Origin: Norana najaformis
Taxonomy: Eukaryota; Annelida; Clitellata; Crassiclitellata; Hormogastridae
DNA length: 64,000 bases
Direction: 5' to 3'
Assembly: GCA_964023275.1 (NCBI GenBank)
Contig: OZ029929.1
Location: 558,001 to 622,000 of the forward strand
Shown here: piece by piece, positions 32,492 to 44,289 of the stretch
Layout: every line of letters starts with the position of its first letter
Position numbering within the stretch: the stretch's first letter is position 1
Notes under the pieces: generated by a model
The model's database searches: none
What the model saw: only the letters and a program-made list of their open reading frames with translations
Told to the model about the DNA's origin: nothing
Made by a program: the position numbers and the translations under genes

Positions 32492-33294
32492 CTCACCCAA
32501 AGTCGTGGGGTTTAGTGTTACACCCATTGATGAATTCATGACTGACAAATTTATCCTCTTTTACGCTGTGAATGTGTCTCCGTCTACCGACACAAAAACA
32601 TACAGACGCTCTCGTGGTTGTTTCTTGATCGATGAGCGCAGCAGAGCTTCCCTCAGTTGGGAGTAATTCATCCATTTCAAATCGAGTCTATTATGCTCAG
32701 CATGAATAAGGAGGAAGCCTGGCCTTGTGCGTTCCGTCTCTATACCAAATGTTAACCGCGGATACATTCACATATATCCGCGCGCATCGACACATGCAAT
32801 GGTATGTGGTATGTGGCATAGGTATCTGTATGTAGGCTTATGCATATAGTCGTATATTTATTACCGCGCGAATTCACTTTCATTGACATATATCTACAGT
32901 GAATTAGCAGCATAATTAATATTCCTAGTTAAACGTGTGGTGTAAGGAAGGCGACGAGAGCGCAGTACCGCCGTATGAAGGGTATTCTCGGGAAAGATCA
33001 TTGAGATATGAATAACGACTAAATAATTTTCTTTATAAAGGAATGTCCCCAAATTGTTGCCTTAATAATATGCAGTTTTGAGATAGCTATATGGGCTGTG
33101 GGAAGTGTCGAGTGGATGGAAGGGATCGCTTGTTTGCTTGTGGGTTTTTACAGACGCCTTAATGTCTAGCAGAGCACGGATAAAGTCGGTCAGAGATAAG
33201 CGGGCATGCAGAAAGAGAGACGCATAGAAAAGGACACCGTTGTGCTGTATATGTTTCTGAAGCCATCAGGAGATCCTGAAAAGCCGCTATTTAT

Positions 33295-33445
33295 ATTTCT
33301 CGCTATCTCATCCAATCTAATGACTTCTGTAGCATCGTTATCGTAATACACGAGAAGTCAATCGATGGTTGTTTCAAGTAGAACCGTTGGAGAAGCCGGC
33401 CTGTCGAAATCCGATAGGTTAAAAAATCAAGTCAGGCTACGATGG
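33295..33445 (+). repeat. Dispersed repeat with ttctatagc core, fragment
   Basis: Starts atctcatccaatctaatgac, continues with ttctgtagc and caatcgatggttg, and includes gttggagaagccgg. The same family occurs at 34285-34625, 48055-48530 and 58780-58935, and short pieces occur in every IL-17 intron. Confidence 0.6.
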
Positions 33446-33464
33446 GTAACCAGAACTATCATAT

Positions 33465-33560
33465 ATACATACATACATACATACATACATACACACGTAC
33501 GTACATACGTACGTACGTACATACGCACGAACAAACATATAGACAGACATAGAAAGACAG
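33465..33560. repeat. (ACAT)n/(ACGT)n microsatellite
   Basis: acatacat array passing into acgtacgt units and then gacagaca units. Confidence 0.9.
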
Positions 33561-33654
33561 AATGGTAAGACTGACGCACCTAGCTAGACATACACTCAGA
33601 AACACAAGCTCACAGGTTGACATACAAACATCCTATACGATTGACTGACTGTTT

Positions 33655-34790
33655 CTCTTCTCAGAACGGAGATAGAGTAGGAGAAGTCGTTAAAGTCCGG
33701 ATGCTCTGGGATTCGGCCACTGGAGAGGGAGTGGCCACCGAGGCCTAGCCTTAGCCTGGGAGGCTTTGATTGGCAGCTGCCTCTCTCGGCCGCGCGTAAA
33801 TCCGCTAGACAGCAGTGTCATAACTCGCACTTATTATTGTCTAACAGGAGCGGTTTAACGATTTTCTAGGCGACTCGAAAAGACTTAGCGACGTGTCACG
33901 TGACACGGGGTTAAGCCCCAAACCCCGGAGGTCACCACGTCGTAAAAGACTGCGCGTATTCAACGATAACGCCGTCCCGGATTCGATTCTTGATGGAAAA
34001 AGGCAACAGAGACTGTCATGCAACACGTTGACAACGGTGGTCCGGTTGCTGGATTCCAGTCATGACGGAAATCTCCCAAATGGATAGCCACTCCTGCGGC
34101 GACTATGATACTATGACACTACGATACTACGACTCTATCAGATTAAGATTAGACAGAACAGTTACCTTACTTTACCATTCACTGCCTTACAGCAACATAA
34201 TCTTTAATACAATACATTGCAATACAATGCAATGTAATACAATACAATACTACTATAATTTGATAATGATCTCCTTTTAATCTAATTTAATCTAATGACT
34301 TCTATAGCGAAGTTATCATAATGCTCAAGGCATCAATCGATGATAGCTTCAAATTAATTAAAATCGCAGTCAAAAATCATATACTGTTGGAGAAGCCGGG
34401 TCGTATTCCGATGGGTCAGAGAAACCAGAAGCCAGGCTACGATGGGTAAGCAAGTTGAAAGAGATGCGTCTTTAAGTTTAGACCTGAACTTACAGTAGAA
34501 CCTTACAAAGTTCAGAGATGCACACTGAAGCGGGGCAACAGGAAACATTACGAACCGTAAACAGACTGCGTCAGTGTAAGTCTTCGGTTTAGAGCGAGAG
34601 ACTGCACACAAGAAAGACTGTTTCACAAAATATAGAATCTAGATCTTAAATTAGCTCGACACAAATACATCCTGATTTAGATTATCTTGTTTTAACTCAT
34701 CTTACCTACCCTATCTTACCCGATCTGACTTTACCTTAAGTATCATTAATCAAGCAGCTAACAGTTTAAATAAATCCTGAAGATATAATT
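33655..34790. repeat. Duplicated block, part 1 (partner at 20230-21140)
   Basis: Right-hand copy of the block upstream of copy 3, here upstream of copy 5. It contains an inserted ttctatagcg-family repeat at 34285-34470 that the partner lacks. Confidence 0.6.
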
Positions 34791-34884
34791 GTTGTCAATA
34801 AATTATTGTTGTTTTTGCCAATTGTTATTGTTCATATGTTGTTATCAATTAATATTAATATTGTTGCTACTATTGTAATTAACA

Positions 34885-35320
34885 GTGAGAGAGAAAGAGA
34901 GATTTTATTGACAACCAAAATAATTAACAAATACAATCATAGTCTGTCACATACAGTGGTGCCAATGGACTGACCTAAAAGGAACAAACAGTTCCGCTAC
35001 GAAGGTCACCTATTTACATCATGGACTACAAATAGGTGACAGCATAATACTGAGTAATAACAATTAATAATCAAAGATATAAAGTAATTAACAGTAGGCC
35101 CATTAATAGGCCTGCTCTTACTATAAGAGTAATAATATTATGATTATTGATGCAAATATGACAGGAGGTAAAATTGTTCACACTGAAAATTGAACTAGAT
35201 CAAATCAAATGAAATCTTTACTATCAGTCAAAGTTGTATTCATGATTTATTAGAGGTGGAAACAGATTCTACAAAGGACGGAATTTTAATCCACGGCGCG
35301 GTCCTGTAGTCCTGGTTTTG
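34885..35320. other. Intergenic, no gene seen
   Basis: Partly related to 21440-21700 (gcctgctattacta, aattgaactagat segments). The inserted stretch at 34890-35080 has a short gagagaaagag run. No exon was recognised. Confidence 0.4.
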
Positions 35321-35324
35321 GGCG

Positions 35325-36060
35325 CCGTACAAATCTCAAGTTACGATTACTATTACGGTGTTGACAGGTAAGGCCATTAAAACGTCTAACCCACATTGGA
35401 TCTTCTAAGGTGACACAGCCTCCCACTCATTCGAGAGAGAAAATGGCAATCGATGGTGAAATTGAAGACTGGCTTTTAGGTACTGAATCACTGATATTCT
35501 TCAAGGCGTAAACAGGCCTAAGTCTATGCATGCTTAAGAGGCCCTATCTAGGTCAACAAGTGAGGGGGCAAAGTGAAACTGGACCGTGGAGCATTACAAG
35601 AAAAACACCTAAAAGTTAGTCTGCCATGTTTTTGGTTGTCGTCGTCATGTCCGCCCTCGCTCAAGTGATAATTGCAATACAAATATTTGATTATCACTTC
35701 ATATATGCATATATTTGATCTTGTCTTCGTATTGTCAGGTCGGGAGCGCCTATCGTTGGTCTATCAGAAGTGGCACTAAATAAATTTGCGAATACAATTG
35801 CACTTTCAATTTAATGCGTTCCGTTCTGTGCTTAAACGGGCGCTATAAAAAGGTTATCTTTGCGCTATAAAATCACACTTCATCATGGCGTGAAAATCTG
35901 TTTATTAGTTGTGAAGGTGTATGTCACCTGGTGAATGGAATAGAAACTTTGGCATAATCACTCAATGAATTGCTTGTTCCAGTTTTGCTTTGGTGTCGAC
36001 TGTGCAACGGTAAATTTGTAATTTTAATTATAAAATTTATATAGCGCTGCTTCTAGGTGT
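35325..36060. repeat. Duplicated block, part 2 (partner at 23060-24145)
   Basis: See the partner block. Together the two blocks place about 2.5 kb of shared flank beside both copy 3 and copy 5. Confidence 0.55.
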
Positions 36061-36234
36061 GTTCGAAAGTTCCAGTAGACGCGAAATTCAAGGTAGATTT
36101 ATCTGGTTCCAGTATGTGGTTGAAGAATCGAATTCTACTGAAAACTAGACTTGTTGGACTGACAGCATTTAGAGTTTTGACCAGCGGGCTACTTACAAAT
36201 TCTTCAGCTTGAAACTTTTCACTCGCTATGCAAC

Positions 36235-36430
36235 ACACTAAAGAAAGAGATCATCGAAGGCACAATTCCTGGTTTCAGAGCTCGGGGAAGACCCAAGATG
36301 ACATGGATTGTTAACATCAAGTCGTGGACTGAATTATCGTTCGACCAGTTATTACAGGAGACGAGGGACAGAAGCAGATGGCGCAGAATTGTCTGCGGTG
36401 CAGCCAATCCTCGGCTCGAAGACGGTTCAA
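36235..36430 (+). pseudogene. Retrotransposon ORF C-terminal fragment
   Basis: Frame reads KKEIIEGTIPGFRARGRPKM, then TWIVNIKSW, DQLLQETRDRSRWRR and AANPRLED. The RGRPK.TW..(N/D)I..W and R.RWR pattern is typical of the C-terminus of RTE/CR1-like ORF2 proteins. It is only a tail, with a SINE inserted shortly downstream. Confidence 0.65.
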
Positions 36431-36641
36431 GACAACACAAGCAACAGGCTATGTACAGTCTCAGCTTCCGATTTGTAGGTGAAAAGGGGAATCCATCTCC
36501 TGTGAAACAAGTTCACGCCTAATCGCTCCTACCAGTGGGTCTTTCCCAATCCTGCTGGTTCACACCAACCCCACTAAAGACATATTTCTTCACGCATTTA
36601 TCTTCTGCCCAGCATAGGCCTTCCCTCCAACTTAGTCTCTT

Positions 36642-36835
36642 TGGAGCAAGGTAGCCGACTGGTTAGAGCGTTCGGCTTGTAACGCGGTGAGTACGGGTTC
36701 GAGCCACCTCTTCTGAGACGGTTACGGTGTAGTGATCTTGATCAAGTCCTTCGTTCACAGTTGCTCAGCGCCATCGATTGATGTTTAATCATTAATAGTG
36801 GAGTTCAATAAATGCAGAAGCGATAATAATAATAA
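36642..36835 (+). repeat. tRNA-derived SINE, family A
   Basis: Same head (gccgactggttagagcg), B-box-like cgggttcgag and tail (caataaatgcag, then ataataata) as the copy at 24733. Confidence 0.75.
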
Positions 36836-37480
36836 CTGGTTCAGAGTATCTCAGCTTGAAGATGGATATTCCCTTATGTCCGTCCGCAGATACTCTTCCC
36901 AGCTGCCAATCACATATCAGCCCCTATGCGGTCTTAGTGTCTGCTAACAGTACACGCTGCTGTGACATTCAGAACGTGTAGAGACTCAAGCTGTCTAGCG
37001 ATGAAGTTCAGCGATCGTCAAAATGACTCAATCGTGTAGACATGGTCCACTGACTTTAATAAGTCTAAAGGATACTCACTAGCGAAGGACATCCTCCACA
37101 GAGCAGGGATTCCGCACCTCGTTCCTTGCTAGAAAAGGCAGCCAATTAATTTATCTATCGCCCTTATAGATGCCCCAAGAAGCAGGTAGAGTGCCAGCCG
37201 AGGTGAAATCGGACTGACGCTGGCGATTTCCAAAGGCTGGTCAGCCAAGCGCATCAGTGTGGCGCAATTATGCATGCAGAGAACGCAGAGTATGTATTGA
37301 TCACGTCAGCTGGATACCATCCTCCGAGACGGATATCGAACATTCCGCCATCTGACGAATGAAAGAAACGGTGAAGCTCAGAAACTGAAACTTTTATCCT
37401 CCTGAAATGAGCACAGAACAGTAGAATTAAGCAACGTTCAGAGTGGCAGAGGCAGTTACTATTCCACACTTATTTGAAAC
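36836..37480. other. Intergenic, no gene seen
   Basis: No coding exon, repeat family or RNA gene was recognised here. Confidence 0.4.
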
Positions 37481-37654
37481 GGTATTTGCTATCTTTTCTA
37501 ATCTTATCAAAGCCAACATCTACGTGGATCTCACCCAATAAATTCATTTTAAAATGAGCAGGGTTGAGGCCCTACGGTGGCTACAGAAAACCAGTTACAT
37601 TTTTCTCAGAATCTTACCCATCTAAACTCATCAGAACACATAGAATATCCCCAC

Positions 37655-37815
37655 CATATAATCTATTCAAACTTAATCAAATCAAATCTATTCCACATCA
37701 ATCTAGAAAATTACCTCATCTAATCTAAGCTGGCCCCTTGACCCCGACAAATTTAATGTAATCTAATCTAATCTAATTCGATCTAGAACATTGCCTAATC
37801 TAATCTAATCTAAGC
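37655..37815. repeat. (AATCT)n-rich tract
   Basis: Imperfect taatctaatcta pentamers and derivatives, repeated around ctgaccccatgaccccgaca. It adjoins and slightly overlaps the stop of the homeobox gene. Confidence 0.7.
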
Positions 37816-39970
37816 TGACCCCATGACACCGACAGATGGCTTTCTAGACTGAACCTGCTGTCCTGATACGTTGTCCTCTGACCCGGAACTGGACGAACTG
37901 TTCGCATCACGTGACCTCTCTCTGCCGAGAGATGACTGAACATGTGGTGGCGGCAGTGGCACTGGTGGACCAGCTGGTGCAGAGACCGGAAGTGGTGGAG
38001 GAGGTGACGAGTAGGGACCACAGAGAAAGTGAAAATAGCTCGACGGAAGGACTCGAGGTCTTGGGTTGTGTGACATGGTCGCCGAACCCATCATGAGACT
38101 ACAAGACGACACGTGACCAACGCTAAACTAAGCATTTATGGAGCGCCTAATTTCTGACGACAGAAAGCTGCAAAGACTGACGAAGGACAAACAGTTCGAC
38201 ATGACGTACCAGGATTGGAATCTCTGATAAATGAACGAACGGATGACCGAACGAATGAATTATTTATTTATAAATTAGTCTCTGATTTGCCTATTTACGA
38301 ATAATTTATTTACTAATTGAATCAATAAATTTGTCAATAAAAATATATGTGCCACCATAAAGTCGAGTCACTGGGGCACGGTAGCATATTGGAAAGGGTG
38401 TTTGGCTTGTAACGCAGAGAGGACAGGTTCGAAACTCCCTGAGACGGTTACTTTGTAGGGACTTTGTAGGGTTACTTTGTAGGGACCTTGAGCAAGTCCT
38501 TCACTCACAACTGCTCGGCGCCATCAACTGATGCTAAGTCATTAGATAGTGGCGCCTAATAATTGCATAAATAATTACATAAATAATAATAATAATAATA
38601 ATAATAAATAGTTGCTCAACTATTGCGCTATTGTATCTTCCCACCTCTCTCCCATCTCTATCTCTTCCTCCTTCCCTCTCTCCCTCCCTCCCTCATAGGA
38701 CCGAGCAGAACAAACTTAGGATACCAACCGCTCTAAGGCAGAAGGACTGGTGCCATGTGAATTAGACACCGGCGCTATAGAAGCTGCTAATTAGGCCTAA
38801 TATCAATTATCAATACCTCTCCTGTAGCTGCGAGTAAGCGAGTGCAGCTGCTCCCATCGTCTCCTCGTAGAAGCTCTGTACGTGAGGAGTGGCATGGCCA
38901 GAGCGACCGGGGGTCGACGCGGCACCTAGCGGACTGGACAGCGACTGACCAGCAGCGGCGGCGGCGGCGCTCATGACCCCCGGCGGCAGAGGGAGCCACG
39001 GACTGGACACTGGACGCAGGACCATTGGCCGCACGAGTCGCCATTGGTCACGGCCCAACTCACTCCGTAACGACTTCCGCCACTTGGCTCGACGGTTCTG
39101 AAACCAAACCTGGTCGAAACGCACAGACACAGGCGCCACATAAATCACCACAACTGCGACTATTACTGCGCTACATAAAGCACCCGTATTCGTTTCTGGG
39201 TGGAAATTTTCTCAAAGGGTGCCTCATACAAGAATGAATGACCGATTAAAGGAACGAACGATTGAATAAACGAACGAATGAGCGAATGAAGAAATGAAAG
39301 AATGAATGTATGAATGAATGAATGAACGAATGAATGACTGAACGAAGGAACGAATGAAGGAACGAAAGAATGAATGAATGAATGAATGAATGAACGTTGA
39401 AAGTGCCAACCTGGACCCTGGCCTCTGAGAGATGAATCCTCTGCGCCAGGTCCTCTCGAACGAAGATGTCCGGATAACGAGTCCGGGAGAAAAGGTCTTC
39501 GAGAGCAGCCAACTGCTGAGCAGAAAACGTCGTCCTGTTCCGCCTCTGACGTCAAACAGACATCGATGCAAATGTAAATGTAAACCTCCAAAATATCTCG
39601 GCGCCACACAAAAGCTGCATCAGGGAGATCCTTCAGCTTAAACACCGATGCAGCGATGCTACGTCAAATCAAGTCCGCAAGAGCCCTGTGGAATAAAGGT
39701 TGAGAAATTCGAAGGGTATTGTAGCTAAGATATATAATTTTGAAAATAGCATCACCACCACTACAATCACTACCACTACAATCATCAAACTACCATCACC
39801 AGACTCACCTGTCTCTTGACCGTGGCCAGCATGAGTTCGTCTACGATGAGGTGCTTGGCAGGAACTGCCCCACCACCTCCGCCACCACCAACATCACCAC
39901 TTCCTCCTGCTCCTCCTGTTCCACTGGAGCAGATGCCCCGGTCGTCTGGATTCTGAGACAGGAACGACAT
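37810..39970 (-). CDS. Paired-class (Q50) homeobox transcription factor
   Basis: Four coding exons fit in frame: 39970-39809, 39545-39411, 39109-38817 and 38098-37810, predicting 292 residues. The homeodomain starts at the last residue of exon 1 and includes [37 protein letters not shown], then [15 protein letters not shown]. Homeodomain residues are R5, W48, F49, Q50, N51 and R53, which bind TAAT-type sites. An intron splits residues 46 and 47, the classic paired-class position. It resembles Prrx (FVREDLA) and Drgx (RRAKWRK) about equally. N-terminal to it is a Gly-rich stretch; C-terminal parts are Ala- and Pro-rich. No paired domain and no OAR motif are seen. A stop lies directly before the ATG, also readable as an acceptor (TTTCGTAG), so more 5' exons are possible. 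The last exon join is phase-consistent but its acceptor has a weak pyrimidine tract. Introns hold (GAAT)n repeats. Confidence 0.82.
38372..38606 (+). repeat. tRNA-derived SINE, family A, in a homeobox-gene intron
   Basis: ggggcacggtagcatattgg head, a B-box-like gacaggttcga and an internal duplication of the tttgtagggac segment, with an ataataataat tail. It is antisense to the gene. Confidence 0.75.
38640..38700. repeat. Pyrimidine-rich (CTCC/CCCT)n tract
   Basis: Imperfect tctcccatctctatctcttc and ccctccctccctc run within the last intron of the homeobox gene. Confidence 0.7.
39225..39398. repeat. (GAAT)n/(GAAC)n repeat in a homeobox-gene intron
   Basis: Imperfect gaatgaat/gaacgaac array between the two homeodomain exons. 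It creates long open minus-strand frames rich in Ser, Phe, Ile and His. Confidence 0.9.
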
Positions 39971-40079
39971 CTACGAAACCAACGCAACTCAGCAGCAGAG
40001 GAAACCAGAGGGATCTCTTCATGTGACAAAGGATCTTCAATCAATAACAACATATATTATTAACTACTTCTTCTTCTCC

Positions 40080-40310
40080 TTCCTTCTGGCTGGAATTAAT
40101 CCCTCCCAGGGGAGGGGTCAGCCACAGGAATCCTTCTTTTCCATTTGTTTCTATCTCCAGTATTTTCTTTCTTCAGTCTGAGAAGCTTTAGGTCTTGTTG
40201 AATCATGTCTCCCCATCTCTTCTTTTGTCTTCCCCGACTGCGGCGTCAATCGGAGAAGACAAAAAGAAGAGATTGGGAGACATGATTCAGCAAGAGCTAA
40301 AGCTTCTTAT
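40080..40310. repeat. Head-to-head retrotransposon 3' fragments forming an inverted repeat
   Basis: The minus strand from 40240 reads GRQKKRWGDMIQQDLKLL, then RLKKENTGDRNKWKRR and a stop, the C-terminus of an RTE-like ORF. Positions 40251-40308 carry a second, opposite-strand copy of the first part, so 40181-40235 and 40251-40308 form arms of about 55 bp with a 15-nt loop. Confidence 0.65.
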
Positions 40311-40839
40311 TAACTACTGCTTCTTATTAACTTCGTCCATTGAAACAATCTTTATAGGAAAACTTACATGTAAATATATAATCTTTCGCCGGTCCTGGGC
40401 TGGCAGCGCTCTGGGTAGACCTCTTAAAGAGGCGTTATATAAATGCTCTAAATGAATACAAGGTAAAGAAGGATAAAGGTAACGACCTTGTTTACATGCC
40501 TCTTTTTAAACTTCCCATGCAAAAGCGTAAAGATAAAGGTAACGCACTTATTAACACGCTTCTACAGAAGCAAATCAGAAGTTTGGCCTAATCTAATCCA
40601 ATCCAATCTAATCATATCTATACTCTCAGTCACGTGTAGGCTATGTATATCAACTCTGCAATAGGGGACTCTATAAAAATGGCTGCTATAGGTGGCGCCA
40701 GAGTGTAATGTGGTCTAAGCAGGACTTCCGTAAAATCTTGTTCATTGATGTGGGTGTATTTATGTGAAGGTGATCGAAGGTATATCTAATAAAAATGCCT
40801 ATGTGTTGTTGCGGTTTGAAATGCAAAAGAAAACGTTGA

Positions 40840-41108
40840 AACGTTGTGTAGTCAAATGTTTCTCCTCTTCCGCAGACCCTATCCTGATTCCCCTTCTTCC
40901 CCTTGCATCTGTCCTGCAGATCCAAGTCCAAACACCACCACCGTAGCCGTCTGACGCATTTCCCTGCCTGCCTCTTGGATCTTGACCTGGAACCGAACCA
41001 TTCCTGGCTATCGATTTTACTTTGACTGAGCGCCTGTGAATAAGCTGGTTCCCGCGACTTAGCTTTTGTTGGGAGCTGTAGAAATCTCGAGTTTACGATT
41101 ACGAAATC
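40840..41108 (+). repeat. Non-LTR retrotransposon 3' end fragment
   Basis: ttgaaacgttgtgtagtc start, then the ccctatcctgattccccttc, gccgtctgacgc, ctatcgattttactttgact and gtgaataagctgg segments and an attacgatta-type tail, matching 46555-46860. Confidence 0.7.
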
Positions 41109-41109
41109 T

Positions 41110-41430
41110 ATTGCAATCCAGTCCTGATTTGACTGGCATGGTCTAATTTTGACTTCTCTTGCCATGTTTATGCTGGCCTAAAATTTAGTGGAACCCACCG
41201 CAGGTTCTAATTCCAGACACATTTATCTCCCCTGGACCAGATAAACCAATACGATGCCGTGTTAAGACAGTGGAAGGGAGCGTCGACGGATGACACGGAA
41301 TCGTGCTAATCGCTATCCGTCTAAATCCCTGCCTCAGTTTCTTACGAGATGTTCGGCATCTCCCGGCCGCATCGTTGTCGCGGGATTTCGTATCGCATGG
41401 CTGATGAACACGATTGCACGGATCTGCTTT
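41110..41430. other. Intergenic, no gene seen
   Basis: No coding exon or recognised repeat family. It is followed by a ctgt/ccgt-rich low-complexity stretch to about 41530. Confidence 0.4.
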
Positions 41431-41639
41431 TTCTCATACTCCGTCCGTGTGTCTGTCTGACCGTCTCTCTGTCTCTGTCCGTCCGTCTGCCTGTCCGTTG
41501 GACCGTTCGTCCGTTTGTCATTTTGATCTGTCTCTGTCGGAAGAGGTTTTCCTTACGAAGATGGTCGGTGACTGAGATCGTGTTCACTCCACGTGACAAA
41601 TTTAAAGTCCTAACATTCAGCGCCTCATCTATTTCCTTT

Positions 41640-42140
41640 ATCATATTGATAGATCCTCTTACTCCTCCCTTCCTCTTTCCTATCCTCCTTTTCCTCGTCC
41701 TCCTGTACTTCCTCTTTTAACTCTTCCTCCTCCTCCTCTTCTTTCTTTTTTCCATGTCTTACATATTCTTCCTCCTCTTCTTTCTGTCCCTCCTCTTCCT
41801 CCTCTTTTTCCTCTTCCTTCTTCTTCTACTCCTCCTCCTCTTTCTTCCCGTCCTTTTTTCCTCCTCCTCCTCTTCCACTTCTTTCTCCTCTGTCTTCTTT
41901 TCTTCCCCTTCCTCTTCCTCCCGGTGGCGGATCTAGGATTGCTTGCGGGGAGAAGAGCGTTTCCAGAGGGGCGCCACATTCTGGAAGTCCATGCAAGGTC
42001 TTGTCTAAGGGGCGCCGTCATATAACCAAGAGGGGGGCAGGGGGACGAAGCGCTCCCCGCGCCCATAGCTAAATCCACCACTGCTTCCTTCGTCTGTCCT
42101 TTAACCTTCCTTTTCCTCCTCCTCCTCCTTTCCTTCAAAC
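41640..42140. repeat. Pyrimidine-rich (TCC/TTC)n tract
   Basis: Strongly pyrimidine-biased plus strand (cctcctcctc, cttcttctcc) over about 300 bp, interrupted at 41925-42080 by a segment with ggcggatctagg and gcgccacattctgg that resembles retroelement sequence at 22640-22740. The minus-strand Arg/Lys/Gly-rich frame is a by-product. Confidence 0.8.
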
Positions 42141-42144
42141 TCCC

Positions 42145-42995
42145 CTCAAAATCCGATTGCAATTTCGAACATATAAGACAAAACCTTTTTCATCAAATCT
42201 AGCCAAGAAGACCAAGAAACCATATAAGCAAATATCTCTAAATTCATCTTTTTATTTCCAGTTGCTTTTGCTCATCAGTGTTCATAAGCAAATACAGCAG
42301 TTAACCGCAGATAGTCACGTATTTTCGCCCTATAAAGGAGCTAAATAAATCCTATCCAATGATTTTTTGCAGGAGGCGTTGCTACATTGCCTCACGATTT
42401 AATTTTCGGCCGGGGCTGTAACAGACCCGACCGACAAGAAAGATTAAAATAACAACCAAATCATTGGAGGCATGTCTTCCAATTTTCCCGACGCCCTCGG
42501 CAACCAATTTTCCCCATCGTCCGTCCTTCCCTCCCGTCAACACCAGGCCTCTCCCCGACCCAGAGCCCACGAAATGAAGAACAAACCTGGGAGGGAGTTA
42601 CCAGCCGGGGTCGTGATGAGCAGCGGAAGACAGCATCTCTGGTGACAACTTTACAGGTGGATGAGGCGCTAATCACGCTATGAATTCTGTTAGTTTTCGT
42701 AACCTAATCGCTCAAGATGTCGCTGTTATTCCGGTCATGCGTCGTGAACGCCGGACGAGATCTCGTCGCTCGACGAGATTAAAACGATCGGCGGCGACCG
42801 ACCTCTAGCGGCGGCGATCGTGAGCTGCTGCACAATAGAATGAAGAACTCGGCCACACACGTGCGCGACGGCCAAAGAGATTGTGTATCTACAGTTTAAT
42901 CATCATCTTTGTCGTCGTCGTCGTCACCATAATGGAGCGGTCCTTTGTTTTTCTGCCTCAGCTGGGTTGAAATCGTAGCACAAGGTTAAGGTTAA
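42145..42995. other. Intergenic, no gene seen
   Basis: Contains a locally GC-richer stretch at 42730-42860 with several cgacgag and gcggcg motifs, and a short gtcgtcgtcgtcgtc run. No splice-bounded coding frame was recognised. Confidence 0.4.
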
Positions 42996-43006
42996 AGGTA
43001 ATTTCG

Positions 43007-43220
43007 TGAGGCAAGGTAGCCGATTGGTTAGAGAGCACAGAGAGTACGGGTTCAAGCCTCCTACCATGTGACGGTTACTGTGTAGGGACCTTGAGCAAGT
43101 CCTTCACTCACAATTGCTCAGTGCCATCGATAATGCTTAGTTACTAGCTAGTGGTGCTCAATAAATGCAGAAATAATAATAATGATGACGACGACGATGA
43201 TGATGATGATGATAATAATG
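43007..43220 (+). repeat. tRNA-derived SINE, family A, with (GAT)n tail
   Basis: gcaaggtagccgattggtta head, gagtacgggttcaag B-box-like segment, tgtagggaccttgagca body and an aataaatgcag tail running into gatgatgat units. Confidence 0.75.
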
Positions 43221-43224
43221 ATAA

Positions 43225-44270
43225 TAAAACCAATATAAACCACTCGAAGCAAAACACAACGTCCACCAACAGACAAAAACGATAGACGGATTTAAAACGA
43301 TTACAAAGGTCTCCGAAAACCAGACAAGTCATCTCGCAGGATGATAAACACTATTAGTCCAGAGACTGGCAACAAAATTGATAACGCAGGATCAACAACC
43401 AAAATCCAGTCTGAGTCGTGTTATATTTAACGACGCTGTCTCCTATCGAAGATGATTAGAGTCGCCCTCAACCTTTATCTAGGCAACGGACTGGCATCAC
43501 CCAATTTAAAGCCCGTATTAAACACAAAACCTTTATATAAGGTCGCCTTTCCCGGCAAAATGTGCAGATGGCGTACCACGTACATCCTGGTTAATTACAT
43601 TGGTAACGCGTACGTCAAGGTGTCTCTGAGCGTGAGGATGCCGGTTCGCATACCGATAATAGTTATATTTCAGAGAGTTGAATCTCGGGTTAGCAAGGTC
43701 CGTACACCGGGATCTTAAATGGCGTGGCACCCATTCAAACGGGCAGGCGTGGTGAAGGATCTCACACGATAAATTCATTGAAAAATGAGCAGAGTCAAGG
43801 CCATAGGGTCGCTATAGAAATACGTTTACATTTACATTTACCACAACTTCACCTACTCGGTCCTATCCTTTAAGCCTTACGTAACAACTTATGTAGGCTG
43901 TGTATTCAAGGCGACTGCCCCACTCGACCATCTTCAATTTAAATCAACTTAATGAATCTTCTTTTCTCATACACGTGGACACAAGTTGTCATTACTTGAG
44001 TCATATAATATACGTAGAAACTTACATGTGTTTGGCGGAGAGGAATCTTTCTTCCGTTATTAAATGAAACACGATTACCCAACGTCAACCGCGCAGTGCA
44101 CCAGTTTGGCCATGGTAGGTAGCCATGCTATATAGATTGCCGCATCTCCCATCCCATCCTCTTCCCAGGTCATCTCATCACCTGCATCAGCAGCAGCAGT
44201 GTCTTTTCTTGCTTCTTTTCTTCTCCCTTCCTCCGCCGATCCAATTACAACTAATGAAATCGTCTCTGAT
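43225..44270. other. Intergenic, no gene seen
   Basis: Mostly unique-looking sequence. Positions 43760-43830 (aattcattgaaaaatgagca, agagtcaaggcc) resemble 37540-37600, so a diverged dispersed repeat is present. No exon was recognised. Confidence 0.35.
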
Positions 44271-44289
44271 CACCAGGTGACTTCGAACA

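Noticed and set aside
39163-39645. Ser/Phe/Ile/His-rich minus-strand frames around the homeobox exons
   Set aside because: They are translations of the intronic (GAAT)n repeat; only the 45-codon homeodomain part in one frame is real.
41680-42162. Lys/Arg/Gly-rich minus-strand open frame
   Set aside because: It is the complement of a pyrimidine-rich low-complexity tract.
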